This document shows, piece by piece, positions 24,765-32,505 of a stretch of 64,000 nucleotides of DNA (its first letter is position 1; each line of letters begins with the position of its first letter). The notes below the pieces were generated by a model. The model searched no databases and was not told where the DNA came from. It saw only the letters and a list, made by a program, of their open reading frames with translations. The translations under genes and the position numbers were made by a program. Source of the stretch: AC-49 sp963817035 (lineage in GTDB: Bacteria > Actinomycetota > Thermoleophilia > Solirubrobacterales > Solirubrobacteraceae); the NCBI GenBank assembly GCA_963817035.1, contig CAWFMM010000003.1, forward strand, positions 1,003,223 through 1,067,222, written 5' to 3'.

Positions 24765-25910
24765 ATGCCGTCAACGGAGCAGATCCTCAAGGCCCTCGAG
24801 GCCGTCATCGACCCCGAGTTGCGCCAGGACATCGTCACCCTGGGCATGGTCCGCAAGGCCGAGCAGCTCGACGACGGCTCCGTCGCGGTCACGGTCTCGC
24901 TGACGACGCCGGGCTGCCCGATCCGAAACCACTTCGAGACGGCGGTCGTCTCGGCGGTCTCCGCGCTCGAAGGCGTGACCCGCGTGGCCGTCGAGTTCGA
25001 TGTTCTCTCGGACGCCGAGAAGGGCGATCTTCAGAAGAAGCTGGGTCGTGGTTCGCTGCCCGAGGGCGCTCTGGCCCAGGTCTCGAACATCGTCTGCATC
25101 GGCTCGGGCAAGGGCGGCGTTGGCAAGTCGACGATCACCGCAAACCTCGCGGCCGCGCTGGCCGCCGAGGGCAAGAAGGTCGGCGTGCTCGACGCCGACG
25201 TCTGGGGCTACTCGATCCCGCGCATGTTCGGGCTCGGCGCCCAGCGCCCCGACGTCAACGACCGCCGCAAGATCGTCCCGATCGACGGGGCCGGCGGCGT
25301 CAAGGTGATGTCGATCGGCTTCTTCGTCGAGCAGGACGCGGCCGTGGTGTGGCGTGGCCCGATGCTCCACAAGGCGCTGACGCAGTTCCTCGAGGACGTC
25401 GACTGGGGCGAGCTCGACTTCCTGCTTCTCGACCTGCCGCCGGGCACCGGCGACGTCTCGATGACGCTCGCCCAGCTCCTGCCCCAGGCGAAGTTCCTGA
25501 TCGTCACGACGCCGCAGCCGACGGCGCAGAAGGTCGCGCGCCGCGCGGCCGAGATGGCGCACAAGGTCTCGCTCGATATCTGTGGCGTGGTCGAGAACAT
25601 GTCCGGCTTCACGACGCCGAGCGGCGAGCGCTTCGCGATCTTCGGCACCGGCGGTGGCCAGGAGCTCGCCGACGAGCTCGACGTGCCGCTGGTCGGCCAG
25701 ATCCCCCTGACGATGCCGCTGCGCGAGCAGGCCGACGCCGGCGTGCCACTCGTCGTCACCGACCCCGACGACCCGGCCGCGCAGGCCGTGCGCCACGCCG
25801 CCCGCGGGCTGATGGCGCTGTTCCCGGTGGAGCTTCCGATGATGCAGGCCGCCGCGGCGAGCGCCCCCGAAGGCCCCGCGCCGACGGGCATGGCGCTGCC
25901 GATGGTCTAG
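24765..25910 (+). CDS. mrp: Mrp/NBP35-family P-loop ATPase, iron-sulfur carrier
   Basis: A 381-residue protein with an N-terminal DUF59/MIP18 domain (1-90) and a C-terminal ParA-like ATPase. The deviant Walker A GSGKGGVGKS spans about 113-122, and LLLDLPPGTGD is Walker B. Mrp proteins carry [4Fe-4S] clusters to apo-proteins; the CxxC found in many members after VVENMSG is absent here, as in other actinobacterial homologues I know, so cluster binding may use other residues. GACAAT ends 6 nt before ATG 24765, a leaderless arrangement that fixes the start. Confidence 0.93.
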   Translation: MPSTEQILKALEAVIDPELRQDIVTLGMVRKAEQLDDGSVAVTVSLTTPGCPIRNHFETAVVSAVSALEGVTRVAVEFDVLSDAEKGDLQKKLGRGSLPEGALAQVSNIVCIGSGKGGVGKSTITANLAAALAAEGKKVGVLDADVWGYSIPRMFGLGAQRPDVNDRRKIVPIDGAGGVKVMSIGFFVEQDAAVVWRGPMLHKALTQFLEDVDWGELDFLLLDLPPGTGDVSMTLAQLLPQAKFLIVTTPQPTAQKVARRAAEMAHKVSLDICGVVENMSGFTTPSGERFAIFGTGGGQELADELDVPLVGQIPLTMPLREQADAGVPLVVTDPDDPAAQAVRHAARGLMALFPVELPMMQAAAASAPEGPAPTGMALPMV

Positions 25911-25915
25911 ACCGG

Positions 25916-26026
25916 CTACTTCAATCCGAAGGAGCCGGTGGCCAGCGTGATCGCGACGAACGCGAGCAGGCCGGCGATGGCGAGCCACGAGCGGGTCGAA
26001 CCGCCGCGGCGGACGTGGATGCTCAT
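25916..26026 (-). CDS. 36-residue single-span membrane peptide
   Basis: A short reading frame gives a peptide with a basic N-terminus (MSIHVRRGGSTRSW), one hydrophobic span (LAIAGLLAFVAITLA) and the end TGSFGLK. The positive-inside charge pattern and codon use like the neighbours make it likely real. It lies convergent to mrp with 5 bp between stops. No family recognised. Confidence 0.5.
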   Translation of the reverse strand: MSIHVRRGGSTRSWLAIAGLLAFVAITLATGSFGLK

Positions 26027-26122
26027 CCGCGCGCCTGCTCAGTCGCGCTTGGGTCGGCCAGGAGGTTGAACACGTAGCCCAATGACGCGGCCGCCGACCG
26101 GGTGGCGGAGAACCGACGCCGA

Positions 26123-26767
26123 TCAGGTGCGCAGGAACGTCAGCACCGCCAGGACGCGGCGGTGATCGGCGTCGCTGGGCGGCAGGTTGAGCTTCTCGAA
26201 GATCGCGGTCACGTTGCGCTCGACGGCGCGCTCGGACAGATGGATCAGCCCGGCGATCGCGCGGTTCGTGCGACCCTGGGCCATCAGTTCGAGCACCTCG
26301 CGCTCGCGCGGCGTCAGCGCCGCGAGCGGGTCGGCGTCGCGACGGCGCCCGAGGGCCTGGGCGACGACCTCGGGATCGAGGACCGAGCCGCCCTCGGCGA
26401 CCGTGCGCACGGCGTCGATGAAGCGCTCGATCTCGGCGATGCGATCTTTCAGCAAATAGCCGACGCCCTCAGCGCCGTCCTGCAACAGCTCGACGGCGTA
26501 GCGCTCCTCGACGTACTGCGACAGCAGCAGGATCGCGGTGCCCGGAAGCTCGGCGCGGATCGTCCGTGCGGCCTGGAGGCCGTCGTCGCCGTGGCCCGGC
26601 GGCATGCGGATATCGACGATCGCCACGTCGGGCTTGTGGGCGCGCGCCTTGCGCAGCAGATCCTCGGCATCGCCGGCCTGGGCGACGATCTCGAAGCCGG
26701 CGTCGGAGAGGATCCGCGCGGCGCCCTCGCGCAGCAGCACGGAGTCGTCGGCGATCAGAACACGCAT
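26123..26767 (-). CDS. NarL/LuxR-type response regulator
   Basis: A 214-residue response regulator: receiver domain with acidic pair DD (7-8), phospho-acceptor Asp52 in VAIVDIRMPP and Lys at YLLKD; C-terminal LuxR HTH from LTPREREVLELMAQGRTNRAI. Its start overlaps the end of the histidine kinase gene by 13 bp, so they form a cognate pair. The recognition helix SERAVERNVTAIFEKL is typical. Targets unknown. It is the last gene of a three-gene signalling operon starting at 28585. Confidence 0.92.
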   Translation of the reverse strand: MRVLIADDSVLLREGAARILSDAGFEIVAQAGDAEDLLRKARAHKPDVAIVDIRMPPGHGDDGLQAARTIRAELPGTAILLLSQYVEERYAVELLQDGAEGVGYLLKDRIAEIERFIDAVRTVAEGGSVLDPEVVAQALGRRRDADPLAALTPREREVLELMAQGRTNRAIAGLIHLSERAVERNVTAIFEKLNLPPSDADHRRVLAVLTFLRT

Positions 26768-28224
26768 GGCATCTCGGCGCGAAGCCTCGTGCCTGCGCCG
26801 GACGGGCTCTCGATCTCGAGCCGTCCGCCCAGCGCGGCAATGCGGTCGGCGAGGCCGCTGAGCCCGGTGCCGCCCTCGGGGTCCGCGCCGCCGCTGCCGT
26901 CGTCGCGGACCTCGACGATCAGCGCGCCGTGCTGGCGCCAGACCTCGACGTCGACGCGCTGGGCGCCGGAATAGCGCGCGACGTTGGTCAGCGCCTCGGC
27001 GACGGTGAAGTACGCGGTCGCCTCGACCGGTGCAGGCAGGCGCTCGGCCGGGACCTCGACCAGCGTGACGGCAACGGGCGACCGCATCGCCAACGCGCGC
27101 AGTGCGGGCTCGAGGCCGCCGTCGGTCAGGACAGCCGGGTGGATGCCGCGCGCGAGCTCGCGCAACTCCGCGGTGGCGTCGGCGAGCTCCGCGCCGGCCT
27201 CGTCGAGCAGCAGCGCGGCTGGATCGCCGTCGGTCATCTGGTTGCGGGCCAGACGCAGCATGAGCGCGAGCCCGACGAGGCGTTGCTGGGCGCCGTCGTG
27301 GAGGTCGCGCTCGAGCCGTATGCGCGCGGCGTCGGCGGCTTCGACGATGCGGGCGCGCGAGGCCAGCAGCTCGCGCTGGGCCTCGTAGCGGTCGGTGATG
27401 TCGCGCAGGTAGCCCGAGAACAGCGGCGGGCCGTCACCGGCCACGCGGGCGATCGTCAGCTCGACCGGGAAGCGGCGGCCGCCGGCGTCGATCGCCTCGA
27501 TCTCGATCCGGCGCCCGAGCACCGTCGGCTCGCCTCCGGCCAGGTAGCGGGCCAGTCCGGCGCGGTGGCGCTCGCGCAGATCCGGCGGCACGATCAGCTC
27601 GCCCATGTCGGCCCCGATCGCCTCCTCGGCGCTGTAGCCAAATGTGCGCTGCGCGGCCGGGTTGAACGCGACGACGCGCCCGTCGGCGTCCATCGTGACG
27701 ATGCAGTCCAGCGCCGTATCGAGGATCGCGTCGGTCTGGGCCTGGTGCTCGGCAGCGCGGCGCTCGGCCGACCGGCGCTCGATCAAATGGCCGAGCTGCA
27801 CTCCGAGCGACACGAACATCCCGGTCCGCCACGAGTTGGCCTCGCGCACGTCCTCGGTCACGAGCTCCACGACCCCGAGCACGCCGCGCTCGCTGCGTAC
27901 CGGGAACGCGAAGACGGTGTGCAGCCCCGACGCCCGGGCGGCATCGCGCCGCGGCAGCGTCCGATCGGCGCCGGCGTCGACCACCCACACCGGCTCCCCG
28001 CTCGCAAAAACCCGCCCCGGGATACCCTCGCCCGGTGCCATGGCGGCCTCCGTCGTCGCGGTGATGAACTCGGCGACGCGCTCGGGGTCGGCGCACCACT
28101 GCGCGACACAGCGCAGCAGCCCGTCGTCGCTTGGCTCCCACGCGGTCGCGACGTGCCAGCCCAGGCCCTCGCCGAGCGCGCGCAGCGCGAACTCGTAGGC
28201 GTCGAGCGTCGATTCGGCCTCCAT
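26755..28224 (-). CDS. soluble GAF-PAS sensor histidine kinase (HisKA_3)
   Basis: A 489-residue kinase without membrane helices. Residues 1-160 form a GAF-like domain, 165-290 a PAS domain (DCIVTMDADGRVVAFNPAA) ending in the PAC segment YLRDITDRYEAQ, and the HisKA_3 dimerisation box RLERDLHDGAQQRLVGLAL holds phospho-acceptor His309. The HATPase has VAEALTNVARYSGA (N box) and DDGSGGADPEGGTGLSGL (G boxes). It phosphorylates the LuxR-type regulator whose gene overlaps by 13 bp. Signal unknown; GAF/PAS suggests a cytoplasmic small molecule, redox or light. ATG 28224 was chosen because the GAF domain begins there. Confidence 0.92.
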   Translation of the reverse strand: MEAESTLDAYEFALRALGEGLGWHVATAWEPSDDGLLRCVAQWCADPERVAEFITATTEAAMAPGEGIPGRVFASGEPVWVVDAGADRTLPRRDAARASGLHTVFAFPVRSERGVLGVVELVTEDVREANSWRTGMFVSLGVQLGHLIERRSAERRAAEHQAQTDAILDTALDCIVTMDADGRVVAFNPAAQRTFGYSAEEAIGADMGELIVPPDLRERHRAGLARYLAGGEPTVLGRRIEIEAIDAGGRRFPVELTIARVAGDGPPLFSGYLRDITDRYEAQRELLASRARIVEAADAARIRLERDLHDGAQQRLVGLALMLRLARNQMTDGDPAALLLDEAGAELADATAELRELARGIHPAVLTDGGLEPALRALAMRSPVAVTLVEVPAERLPAPVEATAYFTVAEALTNVARYSGAQRVDVEVWRQHGALIVEVRDDGSGGADPEGGTGLSGLADRIAALGGRLEIESPSGAGTRLRAEMPCVF

Positions 28225-28234
28225 CGTGCGGACG

Positions 28235-28585
28235 CTACTGCGCCAGGACGGCCCGCAGGGTGTCGCCCGAGAGCTCGGCCTTGGGCACGAACCCGCAGGC
28301 GCCGTGGCTGCGCGCGAGGTCCTCGTAGTCCTCGGCATCGCGGGTCGAGACGAGCACGACCTGCGGCCCGTCGAGCTGATCGAAGAACTGCTGGGCGAGG
28401 TCGAGACCGCTGACGTCGGGCAGGCCAACGTCGAGCAGGACGACGTCGGGATGGAGCTCGGCCACCGCCGCCAGCGCCGCGGCGCCGTCGGGCGCCTCGC
28501 CGACGATCTCGTAACCGTCGGCCTGCAGCGTGCGGCGAGCCAGGGCGCGAAAGCGCGCGTGATCGTCGACGATCAGGACCCGCAT
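28235..28585 (-). CDS. stand-alone receiver domain (CheY-like response regulator)
   Basis: A 116-residue receiver with DD at 7-8, Asp52 in VVLLDVGLPD, Thr/Ser at VSTRD and Lys in FVPKA. No output domain. It is encoded 10 bp upstream of the kinase gene and may act as a phosphate sink or second partner of that kinase, or regulate it by contact. A GTG start at about 28609 would add eight residues; ATG 28585 aligns with the family start MRVLIVDDH. Confidence 0.85.
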   Translation of the reverse strand: MRVLIVDDHARFRALARRTLQADGYEIVGEAPDGAAALAAVAELHPDVVLLDVGLPDVSGLDLAQQFFDQLDGPQVVLVSTRDAEDYEDLARSHGACGFVPKAELSGDTLRAVLAQ

Positions 28586-28664
28586 GGTGGGCCGGACGGG
28601 GGTGGGCACAGGAGCATCATCCGCCTTGCAACGCGCCGCCGCCCGTCGGTTTCCCGCCAACCTC

Positions 28665-29156
28665 TCAGGCGACCTCGCGCAGCTTCCCCGTCGTCACGTC
28701 GTAGACGAAGCCGCGCACGTTGTCCCGGTAGGGGATGAACGGCGTCGCCTTGATCCGCTCCATCGACGTGCGGACATCCTCGTAGGCATCGGGGAACGAC
28801 TCCGGCACCCACGTCGGCTCGTGGCCGGTCTCGTCGAAGATCTCGCGCTTGAACGTCGCGTCGTCGTAGTCGAGCATGCCGCAGTTGGTGTGGTGGATGA
28901 GCATGATCTCGCGCGTGCCCATCGACCGCTGCGAGATCGCCAGCGAGCGGATCGCGTCGTCGGTCACGAGCCCGCCGGCGTTGCGCAGCATGTGGGCGTC
29001 GCCCTCGGCGAGCCCGAGCATCCCGAAGAGGTCCATCCGGGAATCCATGCAGGCAAGGATCGCGAGCCGCCGCGCCGGCTCGAGCGGCAGCTCGCCCTTG
29101 TCGAACGACGCGGCATACGCCTCCGCGTTGCGCAGGAGGTCGTCGGTCGCGCTCAT
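28665..29156 (-). CDS. beta-class carbonic anhydrase
   Basis: A 163-residue beta-carbonic anhydrase interconverting CO2 and bicarbonate. Zinc ligands are Cys36 (CMDSR, with Asp38-Arg40 dyad), His89 and Cys92 (HHTNCGM). Length and motifs resemble the short Rv1284-like clade of Actinobacteria. It lies 12 bp downstream of the ferredoxin gene and opposite citrate synthase; bicarbonate supply for carboxylation is the general role. Clear cytoplasmic protein. Confidence 0.93.
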   Translation of the reverse strand: MSATDDLLRNAEAYAASFDKGELPLEPARRLAILACMDSRMDLFGMLGLAEGDAHMLRNAGGLVTDDAIRSLAISQRSMGTREIMLIHHTNCGMLDYDDATFKREIFDETGHEPTWVPESFPDAYEDVRTSMERIKATPFIPYRDNVRGFVYDVTTGKLREVA

Positions 29157-29168
29157 CGCACGTCGGTC

Positions 29169-29432
29169 TTACTTGGGGCCGAAGTACTTGGCGTTGATCG
29201 CCGTGAACTTCGCCCACTCGTCGGGCAGTTGGTCCTCAGCGAAGCACGCGTCGACCGGGCATGCCTCGACGCATGCGTCACAGTCGATGCACTCTTCCGG
29301 ATCGATGTAGAGCTGCTCGACGTTGTCGTAGTCAGCTTCATCGGGGGTCGGATGGATGCAGTCGACCGGGCACACCTCGACGCAGGAGTTGTCCTTCTGC
29401 CCGATGCACGGCTCGGCGATCACGTAGGCCAT
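29169..29432 (-). CDS. fdxA: 7Fe ferredoxin ([3Fe-4S][4Fe-4S])
   Basis: An 87-residue ferredoxin. Cys9, Cys17 and Cys58 fit the [3Fe-4S] site, where the position of a fourth ligand is Gln12; Cys21, Cys48, Cys51 and Cys54 fit the [4Fe-4S] site. This is the FdxA type that donates electrons to actinobacterial P450s and oxidoreductases. The C-terminal extension (PDEWAKFTAINAKYFGPK) is normal for FdxA. AAGGA is its SD, and TAGAAT (29472-29477, minus strand) a probable -10. The carbonic anhydrase gene follows in the same direction. Confidence 0.92.
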   Translation of the reverse strand: MAYVIAEPCIGQKDNSCVEVCPVDCIHPTPDEADYDNVEQLYIDPEECIDCDACVEACPVDACFAEDQLPDEWAKFTAINAKYFGPK

Positions 29433-29587
29433 AAGTTGATTCCGGGTCCTTCTTCGGAGACGGGAGGCGACATTCTATGCACCCGCGGCGTCGATGCCGT
29501 CGCGGGCCCGCTCCGCGCCGGCGTCTCGGCGGTGAAGATCACGTCATGGTTGGTCGCCAAGGGGCAAGCCTATGGGAGAATTCCTGT

Positions 29588-30685
29588 ATGACCACCCAGG
29601 CGCCCGATCTCTCCGATGTCCAGTCCGGCCTCGAGGGCGTCGTTGCCTTCGCAAGCGAGATCGCCGAACCCGACAAGGACGGCGGCGCTCTGCGCTACCG
29701 CGGCGTGGACATCGAGGATCTGGTCGGCAATGCGCACTACGAGCAGATCTGGGGCCTGCTCGTCGACGGGACGTTCGAGCCTGGCCTGCCGCCCGCCGAG
29801 CCGTGGCCGCTGATGGTCCGCTCCGGCGACCCGCGCGTCGACGTGCAGAGCTGCCTGGCCATGCTCGCCCCCGAGTGGGGCATGCAGGCGGTCATCGACA
29901 TCTCCGACGAGCAGTGCCGCGAGGATCTTGCGCGCGCCTCGGTGATGGCGCTGAGCTTCGTCGCCCAGTCCGCGCGCGGCGTCGGCCAGCCGCCGGTCTC
30001 CCAGCGCGAGGTCGACAAGGCCACGTCGATTCCTGAGCGCTTCCTGATTCGCTGGCGCGGCGAGGCCAACCCCGACCACGTCAAGGCGATCGACGCCTAC
30101 TGGATCTCCGCCGCCGAGCACGGCATGAACGCCTCGACGTTCACCGCCCGCGTCATCACCTCGACCGGCGCCGACGTCGCCGCCGCGCTGAGCGGCGCGG
30201 TCGGTGCGCTGAGCGGCCCGCTGCACGGCGGCGCACCATCGCGCGTCCTGCAGATGCTCGACGAGGTCGAGGAGCTGGGCGACGCCGACAAGTGGGTCGC
30301 CAACGCGCTCGACCAGGGTGAGCGGCTGATGGGCTTCGGCCACCGCGTGTACCGCGCCGAGGACCCCCGCGCCCGGGTGCTGCGGCGCACGTCACGCGAG
30401 ATCGGCGCCCCGCGCCTCGAGGTCGCCGAGGCGCTCGAGAAATCAGCGCTGGCCGCGCTGCAGGAGCGCAGCCCCGACCGCGTGCTGGCCACCAACGTCG
30501 AGTTCTGGTCGGCCGTGGTCCTCGACTTCGCCGATATCCCGGCCGACCTCTTCACCTCGATGTTCACCTGCGCCCGCGTCGCCGGCTGGTCGGCGCACAT
30601 CCTCGAGCAGAAGCGCGAGGGCCGCCTGATCCGCCCGACCGCGAAGTACATCGGCCCGGCTCCGCGGCCGATGTCGGCGGTGTAG
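29588..30685 (+). CDS. citA: citrate synthase (CitA-type)
   Basis: A 365-residue citrate synthase condensing oxaloacetate with acetyl-CoA. Catalytic histidines are in GPLHGGAPSR and GFGHRVYRAEDPRA. The third catalytic position, usually Asp in NVDFYS, is Glu here (NVEFWSAVVLDFADIP), as in the mycobacterial CitA subgroup. Short length fits the bacterial type I dimer class. ATG 29588 has GGGAGA 8 nt upstream; GAGAAT with a 6-nt gap overlaps it, so SD-led and leaderless starts are both possible. Divergent from fdxA. Confidence 0.93.
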   Translation: MTTQAPDLSDVQSGLEGVVAFASEIAEPDKDGGALRYRGVDIEDLVGNAHYEQIWGLLVDGTFEPGLPPAEPWPLMVRSGDPRVDVQSCLAMLAPEWGMQAVIDISDEQCREDLARASVMALSFVAQSARGVGQPPVSQREVDKATSIPERFLIRWRGEANPDHVKAIDAYWISAAEHGMNASTFTARVITSTGADVAAALSGAVGALSGPLHGGAPSRVLQMLDEVEELGDADKWVANALDQGERLMGFGHRVYRAEDPRARVLRRTSREIGAPRLEVAEALEKSALAALQERSPDRVLATNVEFWSAVVLDFADIPADLFTSMFTCARVAGWSAHILEQKREGRLIRPTAKYIGPAPRPMSAV

Positions 30686-30721
30686 GGCGCCGCCCCGAAC
30701 CTCACATCTCGGCGCCGACGC

Positions 30722-31150
30722 TCACGCCCGCAGCGCCGACCGCAAGATGTCGCGCAGCGCCACCTGATCCTCGGGGTCGAGCTCGGCGAGGGCCGCCGGT
30801 GGACGGTCCCACAGCGCCGCGAGCCGGTCGCGCAGCGCTTCGCCCTTCGGAGTGACGGTCAGCATCTTCACGCGGCGGTCCTGAGCGGACGGTTCGCGGC
30901 GCACGAGCTCGCGGTCCTCGAGGCGGTCGATGATGCCGGTGACGTTGGAGTTGTCGCAGCGCAGTGCGCCCGCGAGCTCGCTCATCGCCATCGGCCGCTC
31001 GGGGTCGAGCCGCCGCAGAGCCATGGTCTGCGGGACCGAAAGCTCCAGTTCTGAGGCAATCGCCATCAGCGCCTGGCGCTGGGAGTGCACGAGTTCGTTG
31101 ACCAGTTGCCAGGCCTCGCTCGCGGCGCTGACCTTCGTCGCCGTCGCCAT
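30722..31150 (-). CDS. MarR-family regulator
   Basis: A 142-residue MarR protein with the recognition helix CDNSNVTGIIDRLEDREL and wing RREPSAQDRRVKMLTVTPKG. TACCAT ends 6 nt before its ATG, a leaderless start. It is divergent from an ECF sigma gene across about 80 bp that hold two inverted repeats, so it probably represses itself and perhaps the sigma operon. Ligand unknown. Confidence 0.87.
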   Translation of the reverse strand: MATATKVSAASEAWQLVNELVHSQRQALMAIASELELSVPQTMALRRLDPERPMAMSELAGALRCDNSNVTGIIDRLEDRELVRREPSAQDRRVKMLTVTPKGEALRDRLAALWDRPPAALAELDPEDQVALRDILRSALRA

Positions 31151-31179
31151 CCGCCGATGGTACTTGAAGCATCACATGG

Positions 31180-31230
31180 TTGTCATGTTCAACTAAACAT
31201 GAGACAACGAGACACCAGCCGTTGGTGTCT
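31180..31230. promoter_or_regulatory. two inverted repeats in the marR/ECF divergent promoter region
   Basis: TTGTCATGTT at 31180-31189 is mirrored by AACATGAGACAA ending at 31207, with a 2-nt interruption: a likely MarR-type operator. Directly after it, AGACACCA (31210-31217) and TGGTGTCT (31223-31230) are a perfect 8-bp repeat with a 5-nt centre that ends at the base before ATG 31231. The second could be an operator or an RNA hairpin at the 5' end of the sigma-factor mRNA. Confidence 0.55.
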
Positions 31231-31764
31231 ATGCTGAGTTTCGTGGACGAGCCGCGCGAGCTGGACCCAGCGCATCTCGGGGATCATGTGGATCGCCTGT
31301 TCCGCGCCGCGTGGGCGATGTGCGGTTCGCGCGAGGACGCCGAGGATCTCGTCCAGGAGACCTACGTCAAGGTCCTGGCCAAGCCGCGATTCCTACGTTC
31401 CGATGACGACATCGGCTACCTGCTGAGCGTGCTGCGCAACACGTTCGCCTCGGCGTATCGCACCGCGGCGCGGCGCCCGCGGACCGAGGCGCTGCCCGAC
31501 TACTCCGAGCCGGTCGACCCGCGCCTGGGCGCGCGCCCGCACGAGGCCGCGCAGGCCAACGAGGTGTTCGTGCTGATCGGCGCGCTGCAACCGGACTTCC
31601 GCGATGCTCTGGTCGCGGTGGACATCGTCGGGCTCTCGTATGCCGAAGCGGCCAAGCTGCTGGGCACCAAGGAGGCGACGATCACCAGCCGCCTGTTCCG
31701 GGCGCGGGGGCAGGTCGCGCGTGGGATGGAATCGACCGTGGATAGCGTCTCAGGCCTCAGATGA
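31231..31764 (+). CDS. ECF-type RNA polymerase sigma factor
   Basis: A 177-residue sigma-70 family protein of ECF size. Region 2 is DRLFRAAWAMCGSREDAEDLVQETYVKVL in pieces, and region 4 has VDIVGLSYAEAAKLLGTKEATITSRLFRARG, the HTH for the -35 element. The next gene overlaps it by ATGA and encodes a single-span membrane protein, the standard sigma/anti-sigma order. An 8-bp hairpin abuts the ATG, so start GTG 31243 remains possible. Regulon and signal unknown. Confidence 0.9.
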   Translation: MLSFVDEPRELDPAHLGDHVDRLFRAAWAMCGSREDAEDLVQETYVKVLAKPRFLRSDDDIGYLLSVLRNTFASAYRTAARRPRTEALPDYSEPVDPRLGARPHEAAQANEVFVLIGALQPDFRDALVAVDIVGLSYAEAAKLLGTKEATITSRLFRARGQVARGMESTVDSVSGLR

Positions 31765-32420
31765 TCCCCCCCGACCACAGCGACGAGCAGCTGGCTCAGC
31801 GGGGCGCCGACCTCGTGCGCGCCGCCGCCGCGAGCGTCAGCGCTCCGCCTTCGCTGCGCGAGCGCATCGAGCGCGAGCGCGATGGCGCACGCCCCGCGGA
31901 GCGCCGCCGCCGCTGGCAGCTCGGCGGCGCAGTCGCCTGCGTCCTCGCCGCCGCGGTACTGGTCGTGACGCTCGTCGGGACCGGAGCCGGGACCGGCGGG
32001 CCGACCGTCGTGCAGGCCGCCGAGCTCGGGTTGCGGCCGGCCACGTCGGCGGCGCCCGCCCGCGATCCGGCCACGCGCGACGACGTCAACATCCACGAGG
32101 GCCGCGTGCAGTTCCCCTATTGGGGTGACACCGAGTGGACGCCGTCCGGCGTGCGCTGGGACACGATCGGCGATCGCCACGCGACGACCGTCTTCTACGA
32201 CGCGCGCGGCGTCCGCCTGGCCTACACGGTCGTCGACGCCCCGGCGCTGAACACGCCCGCGGGCCGCGTCGTCAACGAGCGCTACACGGTCTTCACCCAC
32301 GGCGACCACACCGTCGTCACCTGGCGCGCCCACGGCCAGACCTGCATCATCACCGCCCCGAAGTCCGTCTCGTCCGCGCACCTCGTCGCGCTGGCGATGC
32401 TCGACGTCGACGTGTCCTGA
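31761..32420 (+). CDS. membrane-anchored anti-sigma-like protein
   Basis: The 219-residue product has a cytoplasmic N-terminal segment of about 50 residues (SDEQLAQRGADLVRAAAA then Arg-rich), one membrane span (LGGAVACVLAAAVLVVTLVG) and an extracytoplasmic domain of about 130 residues. The topology and the 4-nt overlap with the ECF gene suggest an anti-sigma factor, but the HxxxCxxC zinc motif is absent and the cytoplasmic part is short. The outer domain has Cys in HGQTCIITAP. I infer the role from context only. Confidence 0.6.
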   Translation: MIPPDHSDEQLAQRGADLVRAAAASVSAPPSLRERIERERDGARPAERRRRWQLGGAVACVLAAAVLVVTLVGTGAGTGGPTVVQAAELGLRPATSAAPARDPATRDDVNIHEGRVQFPYWGDTEWTPSGVRWDTIGDRHATTVFYDARGVRLAYTVVDAPALNTPAGRVVNERYTVFTHGDHTVVTWRAHGQTCIITAPKSVSSAHLVALAMLDVDVS

Positions 32421-32435
32421 GTCCCCTGAACGACA

Positions 32436-32465
32436 GGGGGCCCGGCGCAAACGCGCCGGGCCCTC
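32436..32465. terminator. bidirectional terminator hairpin
   Basis: GGGCCCGGCG (32438-32447) pairs perfectly with CGCCGGGCCC (32454-32463) around CAAACG, and the stem extends by two pairs outward. It lies between the convergent anti-sigma-like gene and groEL. Confidence 0.82.
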
Positions 32466-32505
32466 GGTCACAACGCAATCCGTCACAGAGACGGACAGCG
32501 GCTGG

